Counted from the stretch's first letter, positions 32,200 through 43,554 are shown. The stretch is 64,000 nucleotides of DNA from Prorocentrum cordatum (GCA_963575745.1 CAUYUJ010022559.1:489199-553198), one strand, 5' to 3'. The notes: generated by a model not told the origin, from the sequence alone. Numbers and translations are program-made.

Positions 32200-33110
32200 G
32201 AGTTGTCTCAACTCGCCCTGCTTCGAGCTTCGAGGCGAGACGGTCGGAGGCAGAGGGGAGGCTTCGAGGATCGGCGATCCAGGCGCGAGAAGCGGGGCTC
32301 GAGGACAGAGGCTCGGAGCTCGAGCGTCGAGAATCGATGTCTCGATGGTCAGGTTCAGGTCCAAGCCTCGAGCATCGATGTCAGAGGAGAGGCTCGGGCG
32401 TTCGGGAACAAGGGGGGTTAGGAAATCTGCTGCATGCAGCTGGTTTCGGCCCCCCGACGGGCGCCTTCCACGATCCGCTGGCGCCTCTGGCGCCGGGAAG
32501 CCCAGGAAAGTCCAGCTGCATGCAGCGGATCCCCCCCATTTGCTATCAACTCTTTCCTGTCGTCCCGACTGCAAAGGATGATCAAGGGTTCAGATTCGAG
32601 GATTGGAGGCTCAGGTCGAGGTTCGAGGATGTTGAGGCTCGAGGATGGGGGTTCGTTGCCTGCTGCAGGGTCGTGGGGCGGCGCCCTCAGAGATCGACGG
32701 TCACAGGGGGGTCGAGCACCGACGTTCGATGATCAAAGCTTGAGATGGATGTTTTTGTTCATGGATGTGGGCGTGGGACCGTGAAAACCGATCTGAGATG
32801 AGCACGCTGACCATGGGATGCGACTGTTTCGGAGGAGGAGGAGGAGGAGGAGGAGGAGGAGGAGGAGGAGGGGGAGGAGGAGGAGGAGGAGGAGGAGGAG
32901 GAGGGCCGAGCTTACTGTGACCGAGGCTCGAGGACGCGGGCTCGAGGACCGAAGCTGGGCGACCGAGGACCGACGGTGCTCGAGGACGGAGGCTCGAGGC
33001 CGAGCGTCGAGGCTTCGAGGCAACCTCGCAGGCCAGCGCGGGAAGGGCGTCCTCAGAGATCGCTGCCCCGGGGCCTCGAGGGCCGAGGCTCGAGGCTCGA
33101 GGCCTCCTCG
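32200..33110 (+). repeat. CTCGAGG-rich degenerate repeat
   Basis: Short words TCGAGGC, GAGGCTCGAGG and GGCTTCGAGG recur throughout, interrupted by a fold-back element (32421-32530) and a pure GGA array (32828-32904). Confidence 0.65.
32421..32530. mobile_element. Fold-back element family B, copy 1
   Basis: Inverted arms CTGCTGCATGCAGCTGG (near 32427) and CCAGCTGCATGCAGCGG (near 32511), with an inner GC stem (GGCGCC..GGCGCC). A related copy is at 34090-34205. Confidence 0.6.
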
Positions 33111-33114
33111 CCCT

Positions 33115-34085
33115 CCTGCCCTGCGTCACGTCTGCAGCTCACCCCGCCCGTCTGCCTCTTGGTGGAGCCTCTGGCACGCCGCCGTGATCTGCAGCGCTCC
33201 CGCGATCGAGGATTGCGGTTTTGGACACCCTGGGGCGTCCTTGGCCTCCGCGGGCGGCCCTGCACGACTTGATGCCATCGGGACCCTGACCGGACAGCGC
33301 TCCAGGAGATGCCCGCGGGGCGCCGCCGCCGCCGTCACCGCCGTCGGCGTCAGCGTCGCCGCCGCCGTCGTCGTCGTCTTGGTCGTCGGCGTTATTGTCG
33401 TCGGTGTCGGCGTCGTCTTCGTCGCCATCGTCGTCTTCGGAGATGTTTGGAGGTTCCCCGGGCTTTTGGGAGCAGCAGTTCAGGTACTTTCCAGGGTCCT
33501 CGGAGGGTTCGGATGTTTAGGAAGCGTTTGGTGATTGTCCACTAGTGGGAGTAGAAGGAATTGGTAGGGGAAGACGGGGAAAGCATGGGGATGGTCATGA
33601 GGGGGAAACAGTGGAGTTCAAAGAAGCGGAGGAGGGGCAGGAGGAGGGGGAGGAGGAAGGGAAGGGGGAGGGGGAGGGGGAGGAGGGGAAGGGGGAGGAG
33701 GAGGAAGAGTGGGAGGAAGAGTACGGAGAAGGAGCATTCCGTCCAAAGCAGGGGATGTGGAAGATAGGGTCGGGATCAGGCTGTTGATCACCTCGGATCG
33801 AGGGGGTCCGCTTCCCCCCCAGCCCCTGTTCTGGCCGTCGCACTCTTTCGCGACGTGGGCCCGCGGGGATTTTGACCCCTTCCGCAAGGCTGGCTTTTCA
33901 TCCTGAGCCGTGTTCTGAAGGTGGCCGGGACCCTCCCGGGACCTGGAAGCTGCCTCAAGGGCCCGGGAACGTCAAGAAGTTGGCCGTCACGACCTCATTG
34001 TGCCGCCTGGATCTGGTCGGGGGCGACGGGGGGAGGGTTGGGACATGGCCGCCAGGAGCCGCAAGGGGGGGATTGGGAAAGGCGG
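33115..34085. other. Repeats and unique sequence, no gene
   Basis: Holds a GCC/GTC array (33320-33440) and a GGGGAGG array (33625-33725). One copy of the dispersed TTTTCATCCTGAGCCGTG word lies near 33895. Confidence 0.45.
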
Positions 34086-34089
34086 GTAC

Positions 34090-34205
34090 TAAATCTGCTG
34101 CATGTAGCTGGTTTCGGCCCCGCCGCCAGGCCCATTCCTCGATACATGAGCGCCTCCGAGCGCTCGGAGGCGCCGGGAAAATCAGCTACGCGAGCTGATT
34201 CTCAA
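34090..34205. mobile_element. Fold-back element family B, copy 2
   Basis: Shares AAATCTGCTGCATGTAGCTG and GGTTTCGGCCCC with copy 1 at the left, and a decayed GATTTTC..CAGCT arm at the right. An internal stem GCCTCCGAGC/GCTCGGAGGC lies between them. Confidence 0.55.
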
Positions 34206-35415
34206 CCCCCCCCTTTGCTATCCCTCCCTTTCGCCCGGCCCGAAAGATCCAGCCGTCGCGTTTCTGTGGCGTCACCCAGCTCCGCGCTGGGCGGGCCAGG
34301 ACGGAGTCTCCCAGATCGTTCCCGGAGGCTCCTGCGGGAGCGCTCGGGAGCAGCCGCGCGGCGCCCGATGCATGTTCCAGAGCCGTCGGACCCCAGAGGT
34401 CCCGGGTGCATCTTGGTGTGATGTGGTCCCGGTGCGGTGTCCAGACTTGTTCCGTACGTCGGGGGCGGCAAAGAGGGGGGTGATGACTATAGGGGGGGGT
34501 GGATATCATGGCGTGGGCCATGATAGTTCCCCAGATTTCATGGCGCCTCTTCTCATTCATCACGTCCCTGCCCCCCCCCCTGGGCCGCGCACATGCCGCC
34601 GGCCATGATTTTGCGCCCCCCTCTCTTGGACGCCTCCCTCTTGGCCACCCCCGAGTACGGGGTCCCTGGAAGTCTTCCCAAATGGCCAGCTTTTCATCCT
34701 GGCGAGGGCCCTCGGAGCCCGAAGATGGCCAGACGGCTCCCCCCCCCTGGGCTCTTTTCAAGACGCCGGAGTTTCGGGCGTCATCTTATGCCGAGGGCTC
34801 GCCGTCCTGGACATCCGGGCACGAGGTCATGGACCCCTGCCCTGCAGACACAGCAAAGAACTACAACCACAACCCAGTGTATGGGTGGACAGACCTCCTA
34901 CCCTGACGCGTCGATTAGTGAATTGTCCGTTTTCGGTTCTCGAGAGGGCGTCGCGGCCGTCATTTTCCAGGCTTGCGCCCGCCAGGTTTGGGCCTCAGGT
35001 CGTTTTCACTAAACCACGTTTTACTAAAGGGGGGTCTGTCCATCCCCGAAAGAACTACAACCACAACCGAGTGTATGTTTCTGTTCTTCCGGGGGAGAAC
35101 CCGCCGACATCGGCATGAGCACTTCTGGCTGTGGTCGAGCTGGCCGTCATGGGACGCCCACGTCGACCACAGCCAGTCCTGTAATTAAGCTGGCTTCGCC
35201 GTCCGGGCGACTGGCGTGCGCGAGGCCACCCGCAGGGTGCGTCCTCGATGTCGCTGGGGCCGCTTGCTGTCCCCGCACTCCCTGGGACCGGCGTCCTATC
35301 CCGAGCCGTTCTTTGACGGCCCCGGTGCCGAGGCTGTCGGAAGCCCCCCGTCGTAGCCAGGGGCTGCCGGGCGCCCATGCTCTCCGCGGCGTGCCCCCGC
35401 GAGGCCGAGCCCGTA
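34206..35415. other. No confident gene
   Basis: Unique GC-rich sequence with a word shared at 34500, 40040 and 61615 (GGGCCATGATAGTTCC type) and AGAACTACAACCACAACC twice (34857, 35051). Confidence 0.4.
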
Positions 35416-35419
35416 CCAC

Positions 35420-35538
35420 ATGGGCAGCGCTGGCGCCCTGGTCGGCGGCGGCATGGCGGCCCCCGGCAACGACGGCGGTCTCTACATGGCCGGCTACCTC
35501 GGCACTGGCGGCCCGATCACCGCGCCTCGGCACCTCAT
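35420..35538 (+). CDS. Possible short exon, Gly-rich
   Basis: The frame from ATG 35420 reads MGSAGALVGGGMAAPGNDGG, then LYMAGYLGTGGPITAPRHL, and runs straight into a GTC array. Composition is protein-like but strongly Gly/Ala. It could be a 5' exon with a repeat-filled intron, or chance. Confidence 0.28.
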
Positions 35539-35722
35539 CGTCGTCGTCGTTTTGTCGTCGTCTTGTCGTCGTCTTTTGTCGTCGTCGTCTTGTCGTCGTC
35601 ATCGTCGGCGTCGTCGTCTTGTCGTCGTCGTCGGTCATCGTCGTCGTAGTTCGTCGTCGTCGTCGTCGTCGTCGTGGTGGTCGTGGTCGTGGTCGTCGTC
35701 GTCGTCGTCGTCGTCGTCGTGG
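35539..35722 (+). repeat. GTC trinucleotide array
   Basis: GTCGTC with TTG and GTG interruptions. Confidence 0.92.
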
Positions 35723-35949
35723 TCACCGTCTGCCGCTGGGTTCCAACAGCGCCCGCGAATGTGCGAAGTGATTCGCGCTTCGCCGTTCGTTGTCTGCTCG
35801 ATGCCCGCCCTCCTTTCCGTCGTCCCTGGGGGGGGGGCAGCGCGAGAGCGCGAGATTGCTCGCGTTTCGCGCTTCGCGCAGCGCCACGCGCGAACTAAGG
35901 CTCCCTTGGAGATCCTGGCTTTGCATTTTTCTCACAACGGGAGTTTTGG

Positions 35950-36104
35950 TTAAGTCGGGCGCGTTCCTCTACAGGAAGAATACTTTCAAGTAGTTAGAAA
36001 TAGTATTGGGGCGATGTTTCGACTATTTTTGCATATTGTCGAAAATTGCTTGACTATTTTTCTCTCGTCCAAAATCCGCCTGTAGTAGGACTTGCCCGAC
36101 CTAA
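35950..36104. mobile_element. MITE family C, copy 1
   Basis: 155 bp with inverted ends TTAAGTCGGGC..CTCTACAGG and CCTGTAG..GCCCGACCTAA. The interior is AT-rich. It is flanked by a perfect 8-bp direct repeat AGTTTTGG (35942-35949 and 36105-36112), taken as the target duplication. No coding capacity. The 8-bp duplication suggests mobilisation by a hAT- or P-type transposase. Confidence 0.85.
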
Positions 36105-36299
36105 AGTTTTGGCCCAGTTTCAGGCCCCAGGGCCCTTCCAGATCGATCCAGCTTGAAGTCTGCTCTGTGAAGAGAGGGTCCAGGGATCCGGTCGATGTTT
36201 ACTACGATGTTGCGTTTTTGTTTTCCGGACGTAGCCACGAGTTTGTTTCTTGCGAGGTAAACTAACTGAACTGGGCTGAACAGACGGGTCGCACCCGTT

Positions 36300-36470
36300 A
36301 CGCGACGGTTGTGCTCTCGGCCGCCAAGGGCGCAACCTATGGCGCGACCGATAGGAGACGGGTTTTGTTCACGGCCGCCGAGGGCGCAACCTATGGCGCA
36401 ACCGATAGGAGTCTGTTTTATTCTCAGCCGCCGAGGGCGCAACCTACGGCGCAACCGATAGGAAACCGAG
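36300..36470 (+). repeat. GGGCGCAACCTATGGCGC tandem units
   Basis: Three copies of a ~50-bp unit (GCCGCCGAGGGCGCAACCTA, then GGCGCAACCGATAGGA). It belongs to the same word family as the ends of the composite satellite and the minisatellite around the LTR element. Confidence 0.8.
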
Positions 36471-36884
36471 CTGTAGCAGGAGGAAGACGAGGAAGACGAG
36501 GATGAGGAGGAGGACGGGGAGAAGGACGACGACGAAGATCAGGATGGGGAGGAGGATGGGGAGGAACACGAGTAGTACGAGGAAGAAGTGTGGGCCTTCG
36601 AGTGCGTGTGGGGCTACGCCCGATTTATGCTTGCTGTATGGGCTGGCGGTGGGGCCCAAGCGGCGAGCTGTCTTGTGATTTTGGTGACGTCCTAAACGCA
36701 AGGTTTTTTGTACGTGTTCGGGCTCTGGGTGCCCTCCCTGGGCCCTGGCACTGCCAAAATACAACTCGCAATGCTGGCACTGGGAGAAGGCCCTGGGGTT
36801 CCAGGACCCGTTCCCCTCAGGACCCTTCTGCCTCATGCCAATGTCGTCGCCGCCGCCGCCGCTGCCGTCGTCGTCGTCGTCGTG

Positions 36885-36918
<34 letters not shown>

Positions 36919-38015
36919 TCCCCGTCCGCTTCTTCCAGGAAGTATTGTGCTTTTAGTTGCCCTGCTGCGCCCGTGCTGAAGCGCCCGCCGTGCCGTGTTC
37001 GGCATCCAGGATGAGCACGCTGCGTGTTGAGCCCGTGTCGGCTGACGTTTCGTCCATCGTATCCCACCAGACCTGCGCTTTCCACCTACGTGCTGAGCTC
37101 CGAGTCAATTCTCCCGGGTCTGCGTGTTGCGTGTCGGGGCAGCTATAGTTGAATTGGACTTGTGCTTGTAGCTGACTGGCTCTTGCGGCGACTCTGGCCG
37201 CCGACCGCGGCTTGAGAAACCCAGAGGGAAACCTCCAGAATTAATTGCATACCACAATTTTGAAGGTGTGGTATAACAGAATCTGGAGGACTCCTTTCTG
37301 GGGCGGGAAGTTCCCGCCCCAGTTGGGTGTAGTCTACAGGTTCTTCGGGTGGAGGAAGGAGAACCCAGGCTCTCGGGTCCCCCCTGAGACCCAGGCGACA
37401 CAACAAATATCGTGAAGGCTGGTTGTGTTGGCTTCCAGGGGCCGCTTCCGAGTCTCATGGCGGAAACGACTCAGGGCGAAAAGCCCGCCCCGGGGAAGGG
37501 GACGAGATCCCGGGGCGCCGTCGCCACGCGAAAACGCAACGCTTCAGGCGATGGCTCCAGGACATTATCTGGACATGTGTTGGCCCCCCGTTAAGTCGGA
37601 TCTGGCCACGAGGTCCTGGCCAGGACGCGCCAGGACAGGTGCGTGGGGCGGCTGAGGACGGCGTCGCCGTGGTCCTTTTCCTTGTCGTCCTCGGTTGTCT
37701 GTCATCGGTCGCCTTCGTTACGGTCCAGGTCGAACAGCGTTCCCGAGGTAATTGGTCTTTGCATCCTTCCCTATTCTGCCCAGTCTCAGCCAACCTCGCT
37801 GGCCAGCTCTGTGGAGAGCCCCTGCGCGCTTCATGAGGTCACCCCTGCACTCTTGGGTTGTGATTCTTGGTGCTCTGTCGGGCGGTAAGGATTGGTGTGG
37901 ATGCGTGTGTTTGCGTGCGCGTTTTTGTGTTAGCGCCGCGGCCGACACTTCGCTCCGTTTGGTCCCCTTGACCGTCTGTCTAAGTCCGCCGCGTCGCTAC
38001 GCGCGTGGCCGCGAA
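36471..38015. other. No confident gene
   Basis: Contains a GAC/GAG tract (36480-36560) and a GTC array (36840-36920). The remainder is unique sequence with short frames that show no motif. Confidence 0.4.
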
Positions 38016-38019
38016 GCCA

Positions 38020-38245
38020 ACAAGTGTGCGTGTGTGTATATGTGTGTGCGTATGTGTGTGTGTGTGTGTGTGAATGTGCGTGTGTGCTTGTGCGTGAATG
38101 TGTGTGCCTGTGTGCGTGTGCGTGTATGTGCGTCTGTGTGTAGGCAGTTCCGGGGCCTCCCGCGGTGGGTTCCCGTCTCCGTGTCGTCGATCGCCCGTCG
38201 TCGTCGTTGCGCGACGTCGTCGTTGCCCGTCTTCGTCGTCGTTGT

Positions 38246-38278
<33 letters not shown>

Positions 38279-38400
38279 GTGGTCGTCGTCGTCGTCGTCG
38301 TCGTCCATGTCGTCCGTCGTCCGTCGTCGGTTGTCGGTCGTCAGTCGTCGGTCCCTCGAGTCGTTGACGTCGTCGTCGACCTCGTTCGTCGTCGTCTTCG
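38020..38400 (+). repeat. GT-rich then GTC arrays
   Basis: GTGTGT with GCG/ATG (38025-38145), then GTCGTC (38195-38400). Confidence 0.85.
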
Positions 38401-39330
38401 TCGTCTGTCGCCGCCACCGTCGCCATCGCGGTGGGTCGACTGTTCAAGAGGTCCCGGGCATCTGATTATTTGATTGTTCTCAATGCGCGGCCTTAAGATT
38501 GTCCAGGGGCACGATGGCAGACCCCAGGGGCCGAAATCGCGACAAAAGTGACATATTGAGCAGAACATGCCGTCGCAGATCTGGGATCACATCGTCGGTG
38601 GTCTGGGTCTTCAGGTCGGGCAAGCTCGGCGTTGCGAGGGCCCCGGGCAGGTACCTCTAGCCATGCCGAGGCCGTGACGCGGCAGCGCGGGTGTATTGTA
38701 AGGTGGGCGGCTCTTAGCGACCTCATCGCCGAGGGGGCTGCAGGTGGCGGCACGCAGAAGGGTCGCAAAATCCCCAAACTCGGAGGATGAAAAGGTACCA
38801 ATGCAACGGATGGATTTCTGGAGAGTTCCTTTGCCACGGTTGGATTGTCCTGAAGATTCTGGCCAGAACGCACGCCAGGGGAGGTCCGTGGAGTAGCCGT
38901 ATGGGCATTTTTTGACCTCCAGAAACTGTGAGTAGCCACGCTGTCTGGTGAGCCAGCTGGGATGCAGGGTGAGCGCACGGTTTCGGAACCTGGCTCGTTC
39001 TCCAAGGATGTCTCGGACAATTGGGGCTCGATGCCTGTCGCCGCACAGTTCCGGGACCCTCTGAGCGGAGATAGGGGCTCTTCCTCTTGTTCACGGGATC
39101 GAGCTTCGAGGTTTGTGAACGGTTCCGGTTTTTCCCCTGACGCTCTCCCGGTGGAAAAAAATGACCGACGTGTTGTGCCAATTTTCGGTGTTTTAGGGCC
39201 CTCGCCAGGGTCCCAGGACGGTCAACAGAACGACTCAGGATGAGACGTCGGTCCCGAGGGAGGGGTCCAGGGTGGGTCCGGGATTGGCCTCCAGGAGGCT
39301 TCTCGTGGTCGGAGCGCGCGAGCATCACTT
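38401..39330. other. No gene; one dispersed repeat copy
   Basis: 38790-38905 carries the dispersed repeat with GCCACGGTTGGATTGTCCTG, then CTGGCCAGAACG. No protein-like frame. Confidence 0.45.
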
Positions 39331-39334
39331 AGGG

Positions 39335-39375
39335 TTAAGTCGTGCTTGTCCCTGTAGGGGGACAGGCCCGACTTA
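39335..39375. mobile_element. MITE family C, ends-only relic
   Basis: TTAAGTCGTGCTTGTCCCTG is followed at once by GGGGACAGGCCCGACTTA, so the two inverted ends of family C lie fused with no interior. Flanks ACTTAGGG and ACCTGGGG match at 6 of 8 positions, consistent with a decayed target duplication. Confidence 0.6.
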
Positions 39376-40265
39376 CACCTGGGGGCCCCCTCCTGCGGGT
39401 GCTCCCCCCCCCCGCCCGACCCCTCCCGCGTGCCGCCCCTGTGTTGGGCGGGCCCGTGGGGGCTCCCAAGCGACCCGCCCCGCGGGTCTGCCGCGGACGA
39501 CCGGCCGGCGGACCCCCCCGCCGGGCGCGCGGGAAAGAGGAGCCCTCCTCCTGGCGTCGGCGCCGGCAGGGACGACGGAGGCGGGAGGTCGACGGCGACC
39601 GCGGCGGACGACGCCGAGTGACCTATTTGTGACCGTGGCATCGCTCGGACATGTGCATTTTTGCTCGGCGAAAAACATCGAGGACCATCCTGGATCATCG
39701 AGCAACAAAAAATACGCACGAAACCGAAAAATGCACGGGAAATGGACGTCCGAGCGACGGCAAGTGACCCCACGGACAACGGCGGTGATGACATCTCCGA
39801 GGACGACGGCGACCGACGGCAGACGACGCACGAGGACGACGACGGCCACGTCGCTGACGACGACGACATCAGTTTCTTGTGCCACGCCCCCCCCAGGGAT
39901 CGCGGCCACTCTGACAGGGCTGGTTTTTCATACGGAGTCGTGTTTGGACTCTGTCCCCCGGAGCTGGGAAACGGCCACCAGACGACCAACAATGTATTGT
40001 CACGATTTTTTCGGTATGTGTGTGTGTGTGTGAGGACATCATGGCGAGGGCCATCCAATCTCTCAAGTTTCATGCCCCCCGGTCCTTCTTTCAAGACGTT
40101 CTATCGCCCCCCTCGTTCGCAAACATGCCTATTGCCCAGGGCCATTGCGCACTAGTTTCTCAGGTGCTGCACACGCAAAACAGCGTCGGCCTGCCTTTTG
40201 GTTGGATCTGGCAGGTCATGAATCAGATGGCATTTCGGACGTCGATGCAACACTCACGTCGTGCT
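39376..40265. other. No confident gene
   Basis: GC-rich to about 39615, then unique sequence with GACGAC-rich words. No recognised frame. Confidence 0.4.
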
Positions 40266-40269
40266 TTCG

Positions 40270-40300
40270 ACGCAGACATAACACAACATACATACGTACG

Positions 40301-40334
<34 letters not shown>

Positions 40335-40680
40335 GACTTGCATGCATGCATGTATGCATGCATGTATGTATGCACACATACACAAATACATTAATTCGTT
40401 CATTTATCCATTCATTCATACATGCACACACGCATGCATGCAGTCATGCATGCATACCTGCATACCTGCATACATACATATTTGCCGACCGACTTACCTA
40501 CCGACCGACCGACCTAGCTCATACAGACCTACCTATCTATATACCTACCTCTGCATGTTTGCATACACGCATTCATTCATACATGCATACACGCATGCCT
40601 GCAGACATTCCTACCTACCTACCTGCCTACCCACCGACCGACATACACGCACATACATACACAACATACGTACAGACATA
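40270..40680 (+). repeat. CATA/CATG tetranucleotide array
   Basis: ATAC, TATA, CATG and ACCT tetranucleotides alternate. Frames are Tyr/Ile/His/Thr-rich translations only. Confidence 0.9.
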
Positions 40681-40727
40681 TGTTAGCCATCGTAGACCCT
40701 AAACAGTAGTTTCTTGCATTCTATGCG

Positions 40728-40815
40728 GTGCCAACTATGTGGTGCACTGTATGCGATGCAACTTACGTAATGCAATACATGCGATGCAACCTATGCGGTG
40801 CAATCTGTGTGGTGC
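40728..40815 (+). repeat. GTGCAACCTATG minisatellite, left half
   Basis: Units of about 15 bp (GATGCAACCTATGCG, GGTGCAATCTGTGTG). The array stops exactly at the left LTR and resumes at 50895 on the other side of the retrotransposon. Confidence 0.85.
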
Positions 40816-41112
40816 TGTGAGATTCGAGTCTCGAGGGTGCAGTCTGGTACCGTTCCTCTGTTGCACGAGACCCCCTGAGCTTAAGCGTGTATGCTAAGAG
40901 GGGAGAGTTGCCCGCCCTTCATTTTGGCTCAAGACCCATACCACACTTACTCTCACGTGCCCTTCAGATTTCCCACATATCCACTTTCTCTCATGCCTTC
41001 TCCACCGTTCACGAGTTTTCGACTGCTTGGAGTTTGTGTGCAGGCGTGGCACTGACGAGGTGATAAAGGACCGAGCATCTTCATCCTCACAGCTGTCGCT
41101 TGTCGGGCGACA
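40816..41112 (+). repeat. 5' LTR
   Basis: 297 bp, TGTGAGATTC..GGGCGACA. Contains ATTTTGGCTCAAG (40921-40933), identical to the 3' part of the dinoflagellate spliced leader. It is shorter than the 3' LTR mainly because about 16 bp just upstream of that motif are missing. Confidence 0.93.
40920..40933 (+). promoter_or_regulatory. Spliced-leader-like motif in 5' LTR
   Basis: CATTTTGGCTCAAG is a 14-base exact match to the last 14 bases of the 22-base dinoflagellate trans-spliced leader. The upstream 8 bases do not match here. Confidence 0.7.
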
Positions 41113-41113
41113 G

Positions 41114-41124
41114 TGGCAGCGGAG
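41114..41124 (+). other. Primer-binding site, initiator tRNA-Met-like
   Basis: TGGCAGCGGAG lies two bases after the 5' LTR. The complement of a eukaryotic initiator tRNA-Met 3' end would read TGGTAGCAGAG, so 9 of 11 positions match and both differences are transitions. This is the usual primer for Ty1/copia elements. Confidence 0.65.
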
Positions 41125-41150
41125 CATGAAGCTCCAGTTTCCGCGGACCG

Positions 41151-42247
41151 ATGGCGGCAGCATTGGGGAAATATGGTAAGTCGGAGACACCTGCAGCGTC
41201 TGGGGAGCCGAACACAGCTCAAAAAGCAGCAGTGAACGTTCTAATGGGTAGAGGTCTTGATATTTCAATGGGGACAGCACAGCAGCTGGCTCAAGAGATG
41301 TTGCAGGCTGTGAAGAGTCCCGAGGAGTCGAGCGGCCACCAGAAAGCGAGAGCTTGACCGATCAGAGGGATTCTTATCAGCAGGAGCACAGGGGGCAGCC
41401 GACGGTGGTGGTCTGGCTGGTACGGTGGACCAGCAGGCGACCCTCCCTTGGCAGCCGGTGCGCCGTCGAGTGCCGTTGGCACGCAGACGCACCAGGGCTC
41501 CGGGTCAGCAGCCGGGTCGGACAGTCGCTGGCAGCGGTCGGGGACCTGAGAAGCAGCGACGACAGGCGCGGCGACGACTGGGGCAGGCCTGGAAAATATC
41601 CTTGGGCCCAGGCGGACGCCGGCTGGAGCACCAGTGCCAGGCGAGAGTCTACGGGCTAGGGGGCGTCCGTGCCGTGGAGTCCGACCTCACCGCAGTGGGG
41701 TCAGAGTGAAGATCGAGGATGGCAAGCAGGATGAAACGGTTGGGAGCCCAACATCGACAAGCGCAGCTCTTGGGAGGACCATCCTCGAGGTAAGGAGTAT
41801 TCGGATCCCGGACAATGGGGAAACTTGACCAACTATCGATAGTGGGGACGCAAAATCCAGGGATGGCGTCGCACTACGGACATCGCCCGCTGGAAGCAGG
41901 CAGATCGGCTGTTCAAGTCTCTGGACGCAGATCTGCAGCGGAAGCCCGAGGACGTAGACGACGAGACGCTGTGCAGTGAGCGAGGGGTCGACGTAATCCT
42001 GGAGCGGCTCGACTTATGACAGGAGAACGTCATGGGGACGAGCGCCGGCAGTTTGCTCGAGAGCGCCTGCTCGACTACTCTAGGCGCCACAACAGGAACC
42101 TGACGGAACACCGCGCCAGGATCGACGCGGCGTTCGACCGCGTGGCGTCTCAAGGCCTGGCCCTCCCGGGCGACTGGAAACTTGCGCTCTTGGAGGAAGG
42201 CGTCGGCCTGGACGAGAAATCGGCCCAGCTGGCAAATATATCCATGC

Positions 42248-42306
<59 letters not shown>

Positions 42307-42450
42307 CAAAAAAAGAGAGAGAGAAAGAAAGAAAGAAATATATAAAAAAAAGCACGCCTACAAGGCCGTGCTCTCAGCGGTCAGGGAGATGAACATCAGC
42401 CATCGCGAGCACCTCTCGATCAAGCGGAGGGCGTTCGTCACGATGTAGCC
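41151..42450 (+). pseudogene. gag-like N-terminal region, broken
   Basis: Begins at ATG 41151 (MAAALGKYGKSETPAASGEP), 38 bp after the LTR, and hits a stop at 41357. At 42016-42245 a second frame reads RLLDYSRRHNRNLTEHRARI and further protein-like helical sequence resembling Gag of other dinoflagellate copia elements. A pure GA microsatellite (42246-42301) then interrupts it. After that HAYKAVLSAVREMNISHREH appears in another frame. The stretch 41360-42000 is frame-disrupted and only weakly coding. Confidence 0.6.
42246..42340 (+). repeat. GA microsatellite inside gag
   Basis: Perfect GA repeat of about 56 bp followed by AAAG/AAAA-rich sequence, lying between two Gag-like stretches. Confidence 0.93.
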
Positions 42451-42517
42451 AGATAGCCACGTCTACCACGCCAAGAGTGCGGCCCCACCCCCACCGACCC
42501 CTCCGACACCATGACAG

Positions 42518-42950
42518 GTGGAGGCGGACGGCGACGATGAGTCTCTGCTTGACTACTCGGACGTCTCTTCGATGAACTCGGAGGACGAGGCGGTTGCGCG
42601 GGCAGCCCTGGAGACCACTGACGTGGGCGAGGACGATGCCCCTGCAGCGCTGGCGGCCATCAACCAGGAGCGTCGCATAACGTGGAAAGAGAACCAGGAT
42701 CTCCCGAGGTGCTTGAAAATTGGCAGGAAGTTCTTCGACCGCTCGGGGGCTCGTGGCACTGATGGGCGCGAGAGACTTCGCAGGCCCAGTCGCGGAGCAG
42801 CGGGTGGCACCTTCCGTCTTCGGAAGACTCGTCTACCTTTGGCTGAGCTGATCAAGCGCACTCGGTGTTGACTGCGCCACGAGAAGGGCCACCGGTCGAA
42901 GGAGTGCCCCGACAGGTCAGGTGGCAGCGCTCCGAAGACAGCGCAGCCGT
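42518..42950 (+). pseudogene. gag C-terminal part with degraded zinc knuckle
   Basis: The frame from 42518 has an acidic start and a basic middle (GRERLRRPSRGAAGG), then RTRC, a TGA, and LRHEKGHRSKECPD. Spacing is that of a CX2CX4HX4C nucleic-acid-binding knuckle. The residue after the first Cys is a stop codon and the second Cys position is CGC (Arg). First Cys, His and last Cys remain. Such knuckles bind the element RNA in the capsid. Confidence 0.7.
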
Positions 42951-43550
42951 CCAAAGGGTGGCTCCCACTTCTCGGGCCCCACCTTCACGCGCGTGAACGC
43001 GCTGGGCGGCTACGGCGCCGGCGCCTCTGAAGGCCCCGTCTCGTTCCAACCTCCGTCCTATGCTGCAGTGCTGATGTCAGTAGGCCCTGGGGCCACGGTA
43101 GTGGACGCGGCCGCGGGGCAGGGTCTAGTGGGGCAGCGGTCTGGAGAAGATCGAGAAGCACTGGGCTTCAAAGGGGTTCGAGATTCCCGAGGCGCCTCCT
43201 CGGAATTCTCGGGCTCGCGGCGTGGGCGGAGGTGTTCTGGCTTCAGGCGCTGACCTCATTCAATTCGGCATCGAAGGCCGAATTGGAGTCATAAGGCTAG
43301 GCGTTTTTTTGTCCCTCAAGGACGCGCCCCCTCTCCTGCCGATCGGGTTTCAAGAGATGATTGGAGGGAGACATTGTCGATATTCCAGGGAGCGTTATGA
43401 AGTTTATGCAGGGCTGACTCGTCTTCCAACGGTTCACAGTGCATCTCAGATGGGCAAGTTTTCCAGGTGCGCCAGGGATTGCGAGCCGCCGGAGTCAGTC
43501 TCCCGGGCGTGCCCGCAACTGCCGCGGGGCGCGCTTCAGGCTCGGGGAAA
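42921..43550 (+). pseudogene. Aspartic protease region
   Basis: The frame 42921-43253 has TVVDAAAGQGLVG, matching the active-site neighbourhood of copia proteases (V-[VI]-D-[TS]-A-A-x-x-x-L-[IV]-G), with Ala in place of the usual Thr/Ser after the Asp. After a frame change, 43280-43450 reads GVFLSLKDAPPLLPIGFQEM, the C-terminal part of the same domain. The protease would cleave the Gag-Pol polyprotein. Confidence 0.65.
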
Positions 43551-43554
43551 ATAG

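Noticed and set aside
36300-36470. Promoter-like tandem units upstream of a gene
   Set aside because: No gene follows, and the unit belongs to the dispersed GGCGCAACCTATG family.
41281-41300. GGCTCAAGAG as another spliced-leader relic
   Set aside because: Only GGCTCAAG matches, eight bases, expected by chance in this window.
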